A DNA stretch of 17,582 nucleotides. Origin: VFMC01 sp044238435 (lineage in GTDB: Bacteria; Actinomycetota; Acidimicrobiia; Acidimicrobiales; Ilumatobacteraceae). The notes under the pieces are model-generated. The model saw only the letters and a list, made by a program, of their open reading frames with translations, searched no databases and was not told the origin of the DNA. Positions 15,057 to 17,582 of the stretch are shown in pieces. The stretch is taken from contig JBIIDH010000076.1 of NCBI GenBank assembly GCA_044238435.1, positions 1 through 17,582 on the forward strand, written 5' to 3'. The number at the start of each line of letters is the position of its first letter. The stretch's first letter is position 1. Both the position numbers and the translations under genes were made by a program.

Positions 15057-15066
15057 CCCGGGTCAG
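15053..15066. repeat. Perfect 14-base palindrome across two convergent stop codons
   Basis: CTGACCCGGGTCAG spans the TGA of ppk2 (15054-15056) and the TGA of the opposing HsaA-like gene (15063-15065). Part of the symmetry comes from the two stops, but the 4-base CCCGGG centre and flanking C/G also match. With no loop it is a poor transcription terminator. Confidence 0.6.
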
Positions 15067-16184
15067 AGCTGGCTGGCGTCGATGTCGGCGCCGAACAGCA
15101 ACTTGCCGAGCGTCTCGTTCAAGCGAGGCGACACCATCAGGTGCTGGGTGGCCACGTGCGCATCGCGCAGGCAGCGTTGCAGCGGGCTGGTCTCGTACAC
15201 CGCCGTGCCACCGGCCAGCGTGTAGGCCACGTCGGTGGCGTGGGCGGCGGCGCCTGCTGCGTGCACACCGGCCAGGCGGATGCGGCCTCGGGTCGCCACG
15301 TCGATGTGGCCACCCTTCTGGGCTGCCTGCCACGCCTCGGCAAGTTCGCTGTGCAGGAACGCCCGCGCTGCGCGCAGCGAGGCCTCGGCCTTGGCCAGTT
15401 CGCTCTGCACCGTGCCCGACTGGCTGAGGGTGCGCGAGCTGTACAGCGGGCGCTTGCCCTGGGCGAGATCGATGAACTCGTCGAGCGCATGGCGGGCCAC
15501 ACCCAGCGCCACCGCCGCCACACCCGCGGCCAGGAGGCTGAAGTTGGGGAACGCGGCGAGCGCACCGTCCACGTACCGCTTGCCCGCCATCGGCTGCACC
15601 GAACGCCCGAACGGCACCAGCGCGCCCTCGGCGCTGAAGTCGTGCGACCCCGTGCCGCGCATGCCACTGACGTGCCAGGTGTCGTGGATGACGATGTCGG
15701 CGGGATCCATGAACATCAGGTGGAACTGGCCGTCGTCGGTGGTGCAGCCGCCGGTCAGCCAGGTGCAGTGCTGCGACCCGCTGCCCCACTGCCAGCGACC
15801 GGTCACCCGCCAGCCGTCGGCCTCGCGCACGGCAGTGCCGCTGGGGGCGAACACGCCGCCGGTGATGCTGCGCGGGTCGGCGAAGATCTGGCGGGCGAAC
15901 TCGGGCTCGAGGAACAGGCTCATCGACGACGTGGTCGACGCGATCATCGTGCACCACCCCGCCGCGCCGTCGGCGGCCGCCACCGCCTCGATGGCCCGCA
16001 CCAGCGTGAGCGGGTCGGCCTCGGGGCCGCCGTACACGGCGGGCACGCACATGCGGAACAGGTGCGCGTCGCGCAGTGCCTCCACCACGGCGGGCGCCAG
16101 CCGACGGCCCTGCTCGCTGCGGTCGGCGTTGGCCTCGACCACCTCGTGCACGTGCTCGGCGGCGGCGAGCAGGTCGACGCTCAC
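15063..16184 (-). CDS. Acyl-CoA dehydrogenase-fold flavoprotein, HsaA-like (group D monooxygenase type)
   Basis: 373 residues with the three-part acyl-CoA dehydrogenase fold: N-terminal helices with FRMCVPAVYGGPEADPL, a middle beta domain (WRVTGRWQWGSGSQHCTW), and a C-terminal helical domain. The ending GGTAVYETSPLQRCLRDAH (325-343), followed by ATQHLMVS, is the pattern of group D flavin monooxygenases such as HsaA and DszC, not the GGTGxxQ-type end of true dehydrogenases. HsaA hydroxylates a steroid-ring phenol; other members act on sulfur or nitrogen compounds, so the substrate is open. A two-component enzyme would need a flavin reductase, and none is adjacent. The start GTG 16184 overlaps the dehydrogenase stop (GTGA, 16181-16184), so the two are translated together. 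Confidence 0.85.
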   Translation of the reverse strand: MSVDLLAAAEHVHEVVEANADRSEQGRRLAPAVVEALRDAHLFRMCVPAVYGGPEADPLTLVRAIEAVAAADGAAGWCTMIASTTSSMSLFLEPEFARQIFADPRSITGGVFAPSGTAVREADGWRVTGRWQWGSGSQHCTWLTGGCTTDDGQFHLMFMDPADIVIHDTWHVSGMRGTGSHDFSAEGALVPFGRSVQPMAGKRYVDGALAAFPNFSLLAAGVAAVALGVARHALDEFIDLAQGKRPLYSSRTLSQSGTVQSELAKAEASLRAARAFLHSELAEAWQAAQKGGHIDVATRGRIRLAGVHAAGAAAHATDVAYTLAGGTAVYETSPLQRCLRDAHVATQHLMVSPRLNETLGKLLFGADIDASQL

Positions 16185-17416
16185 GAGGCGCGCCCCGCGG
16201 CGCGCTGCGCCTCGGCCCAGCTGAGCCCCTTCGCCACGTCGACGTCGTGGGGCAGGCCCAGCACTCGTTCGGCCACGATGTTGCGCTGCACGTCGCCGGT
16301 GCCGCCGCCGATGGTGAGGGCCTGGCTGAACATGTAGCCGTCGTACCAGCCCGGGTGCGCCAGGCCGCCGGCCGGTCGGTCGGGCCCGAGGCCCTTGGTG
16401 TCGGTGCCCGGCACGAACGCGTCGGTGCCATCGCCGCCAGTGAGCATCGCGTGGGCGCCCACCATGTCGCGGGCCAGTGTCATCACGTGCTGGCCGTGCT
16501 CGTCGGCCAGGATCTTGCGGATGCTCGCCTCGGGCCCCGGCGCCTCACCCTTCAGGGCCGCGGTGAGGGTGCGCAGGCGGATCAGGTCGAGCAGCGTGTG
16601 CTCGGTGTACACGTGGGCGATGCGCTGGCGCAGGTGCGGGTCGGCCACCCCGTTCGGGAACTGATCGCGGATCGCGTCGATCGTCTCCAGGGCCGTCGGC
16701 CCGTTGCCCCACAGCACGCCACCGGTCGACAGCGACACGCGCTCGTTGCCCAACGTCACCTTCGCCAGGCGCCAGCCGTCGTTGAGGTCGCCAACCAGGT
16801 TCGCGGCCGGGATGCGCACATCGGTGAAGAACACCTCGTTGAAGGTGTGTCCGCCGGTCATCTCGGTGATCGGGCGGATCTCGATACCGGGCGCGTCCAT
16901 CGGGCAGACGAAGTACGAGATGCCGCGGTGCTTGGCCACATCGGGGTCGGTGCGGGCGATGAGGATGCCGAACCGGGCGTACTGCGCGCCGCTGGTCCAG
17001 ATCTTCTGGCCGTTCACCACGAACTCGTCGCCGTCGCGCACCGCCCGGGTGCCGAGGTTGGCGAGGTCGCTGCCGCTACCGGGCTCGCTGAACAGCTGGC
17101 ACCAGAACTCCTCACCCGACAGGATCGGGCCGAGATACCGCTGCTTCTGCTCGGGCGTGCCGGCGTACAGCAGCGTGGGCCCGGCCCAGCCGATGCCGAT
17201 GGGGTTCACGGGGCGCCGCACCCCGGCCTTGCCCAACTCGTCGTCGATGATCAGCTGATGGATGGGGTCGGCGTCGAGGCCCCACGGCCGAGGCCAGTGC
17301 GGCGCCACGTAGCCGGCAGCGGCCAGCTCGGCGCCGGACGGGCGCGGATGGGCCGCCAGCCACTCGCGCACTGCTGCCCGTCGGGGGTCGTCGGGGGCGG
17401 GCAGCTCGAAGTCCAT
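16181..17416 (-). CDS. Acyl-CoA dehydrogenase (FadE type)
   Basis: 411 residues, full length. Motifs: FSEPGSGSDLANL (109-121) and GQKIWTSGAQYA (136-147), both part of FAD and substrate binding, and the C-terminal IGGGTGDVQRNIVAERVLGLP (369-389). The usual MCAD-type catalytic Glu position in this last motif is Gly371 here. Glu225, in GNERVSLS, matches the base of isovaleryl-CoA-type dehydrogenases, so it is the likely base. The reaction would be alpha,beta-desaturation of an acyl-CoA with transfer of electrons to ETF; the substrate could be a branched, fatty or steroid acyl-CoA. ATG 17416 is preferred to the upstream frame: TACCAT lies 6 bases before it. It leads the operon with the HsaA-like gene and is divergent from the acyl-CoA synthetase at the right edge. 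Confidence 0.93.
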   Translation of the reverse strand: MDFELPAPDDPRRAAVREWLAAHPRPSGAELAAAGYVAPHWPRPWGLDADPIHQLIIDDELGKAGVRRPVNPIGIGWAGPTLLYAGTPEQKQRYLGPILSGEEFWCQLFSEPGSGSDLANLGTRAVRDGDEFVVNGQKIWTSGAQYARFGILIARTDPDVAKHRGISYFVCPMDAPGIEIRPITEMTGGHTFNEVFFTDVRIPAANLVGDLNDGWRLAKVTLGNERVSLSTGGVLWGNGPTALETIDAIRDQFPNGVADPHLRQRIAHVYTEHTLLDLIRLRTLTAALKGEAPGPEASIRKILADEHGQHVMTLARDMVGAHAMLTGGDGTDAFVPGTDTKGLGPDRPAGGLAHPGWYDGYMFSQALTIGGGTGDVQRNIVAERVLGLPHDVDVAKGLSWAEAQRAAGRAS

Positions 17417-17422
17417 GCGGGC

Positions 17423-17428
17423 ATGGTA
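17423..17428 (-). promoter_or_regulatory. -10-like TACCAT, leaderless start of the dehydrogenase operon
   Basis: TACCAT on the minus strand, 6 bases (gcccgc) before ATG 17416. The inverted repeat 17429-17443 lies directly upstream, where a repressor would block this promoter. Confidence 0.45.
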
Positions 17429-17443
17429 GGTCGGGCACCGACC
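17429..17443. promoter_or_regulatory. Inverted repeat, possible operator between divergent genes
   Basis: GGTCGG-GCA-CCGACC is a perfect 6-base inverted repeat with a 3-base centre in the 65-base gap between the divergent acyl-CoA dehydrogenase and acyl-CoA synthetase genes. It abuts the dehydrogenase -10. No regulator gene is in view and GC-rich DNA makes short palindromes common, so this is tentative. Confidence 0.35.
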
Positions 17444-17467
17444 CGGCGATAGGGCGAGGTGGCCCAC

Positions 17468-17473
17468 TAACGT
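17468..17473 (+). promoter_or_regulatory. -10-like TAACGT, leaderless start of the right-edge acyl-CoA synthetase
   Basis: TAACGT, 8 bases (cgcccgac) before GTG 17482. TAACGTCGC is identical to the element before ppk2. Confidence 0.48.
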
Positions 17474-17481
17474 CGCCCGAC

Positions 17482-17582
17482 GTGACCTCCACACCGCACA
17501 CCGCAACGCCCGGCTGGAACCTGGCCGAGATCTGGGAACGCAACGCCGACCGCTTCCCCGATGCCACGGCCCAGATCCAGGG
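17482..17582 (+). CDS. Acyl-CoA synthetase, N-terminal fragment (runs off right edge)
   Basis: Only 33 codons are present, starting at GTG 17482. The reading after a short unstructured start is GWNLAEIWERNADRFPDATA, the usual opening of long-chain or aryl AMP-forming acyl-CoA ligases: an N-terminal helix then the Pro-Asp-x-x-Ala turn before the first ATP-binding-domain strand. The catalytic motifs lie outside the window, so substrate and exact type are unknown. No Shine-Dalgarno; TAACGT 8 bases upstream supports the start. Its position divergent from an acyl-CoA dehydrogenase fits acyl-CoA degradation: ligase and dehydrogenase would act in succession. The start is too short for most gene finders to report. 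Confidence 0.75.
   Translation, partial: MTSTPHTATPGWNLAEIWERNADRFPDATAQIQ

Noticed and set aside
1..17582. tRNA/rRNA genes, CRISPR arrays, insertion sequences, defence or secretion systems
   Set aside because: No cloverleaf, spaced direct-repeat array, transposase or terminal inverted repeats, or proteins of such systems were seen; genes cover almost all of the window.

Overview
The window is GC-rich (coding third positions almost all G or C) and gene-dense. Genes are packed as short operons that run divergently or convergently, with gaps of 10-70 bases. The gene set suggests a high-GC actinobacterium: a Ddn-like putative F420-dependent reductase, acyl-CoA synthetases and dehydrogenases, a P450, PPK2, and a protein with a CysRS-type C-terminal domain. 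I lean towards the Acidimicrobiia (Ilumatobacter-like), but that is inference from gene content and style; the window has no rRNA or other marker gene. I see no tRNA, rRNA, CRISPR array, insertion sequence or prophage gene.

Layout, left to right. (1) The N-terminal part of an HSL-type alpha/beta hydrolase (-) leaves the left edge, divergent from a DUF4262 protein (+). (2) A Ddn-type reductase and a TetR regulator (both -) sit beside a divergent saccharopine-dehydrogenase-like oxidoreductase (+). A perfect 16-base palindrome, probably the TetR operator, lies in the 69-base gap between the last two. (3) An AMP-forming acyl-CoA synthetase (-) is divergent from a two-gene operon (+): an alpha/beta hydrolase and an unusual fusion of a peptidase-S51/class-I amidotransferase-like domain to a cysteinyl-tRNA-synthetase-like C-terminal domain. 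(4) A three-gene Zn/Mn ABC importer (lipoprotein, ATPase, permease; -) lies just downstream of a cytochrome P450 (-). (5) A crotonase-fold protein and a nitroreductase (-) are translationally coupled. (6) A membrane-anchored GH18-like protein and a class I polyphosphate kinase 2 follow on the + strand. (7) An acyl-CoA dehydrogenase and an HsaA-like flavoprotein form a coupled pair (-), divergent from the start of a second acyl-CoA synthetase (+) cut by the right edge.

How the genes fit together. Many are lipid, steroid or CoA-thioester catabolism enzymes: two acyl-CoA ligases, an ACAD, an HsaA-like flavoprotein, a crotonase, a P450 and hydrolases. They are scattered in small units, not one pathway operon. 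Inside operons nearly every junction is a 4-base ATGA/GTGA overlap (6034-6037, 8181-8184, 8987-8990, 12016-12019, 16181-16184), which implies coupled translation.

The most striking signal outside the genes is a TANNNT (-10-like) hexamer 6-8 bases before the start codon of most operon-leading genes, with no Shine-Dalgarno sequence. This suggests leaderless transcription as the main start mode here, and I used it to choose several start codons. No obviously new multi-gene system (defence, secretion, biosynthetic cluster) is visible. The S51-like/CysRS-C fusion and the promoter pattern deserve the most attention.
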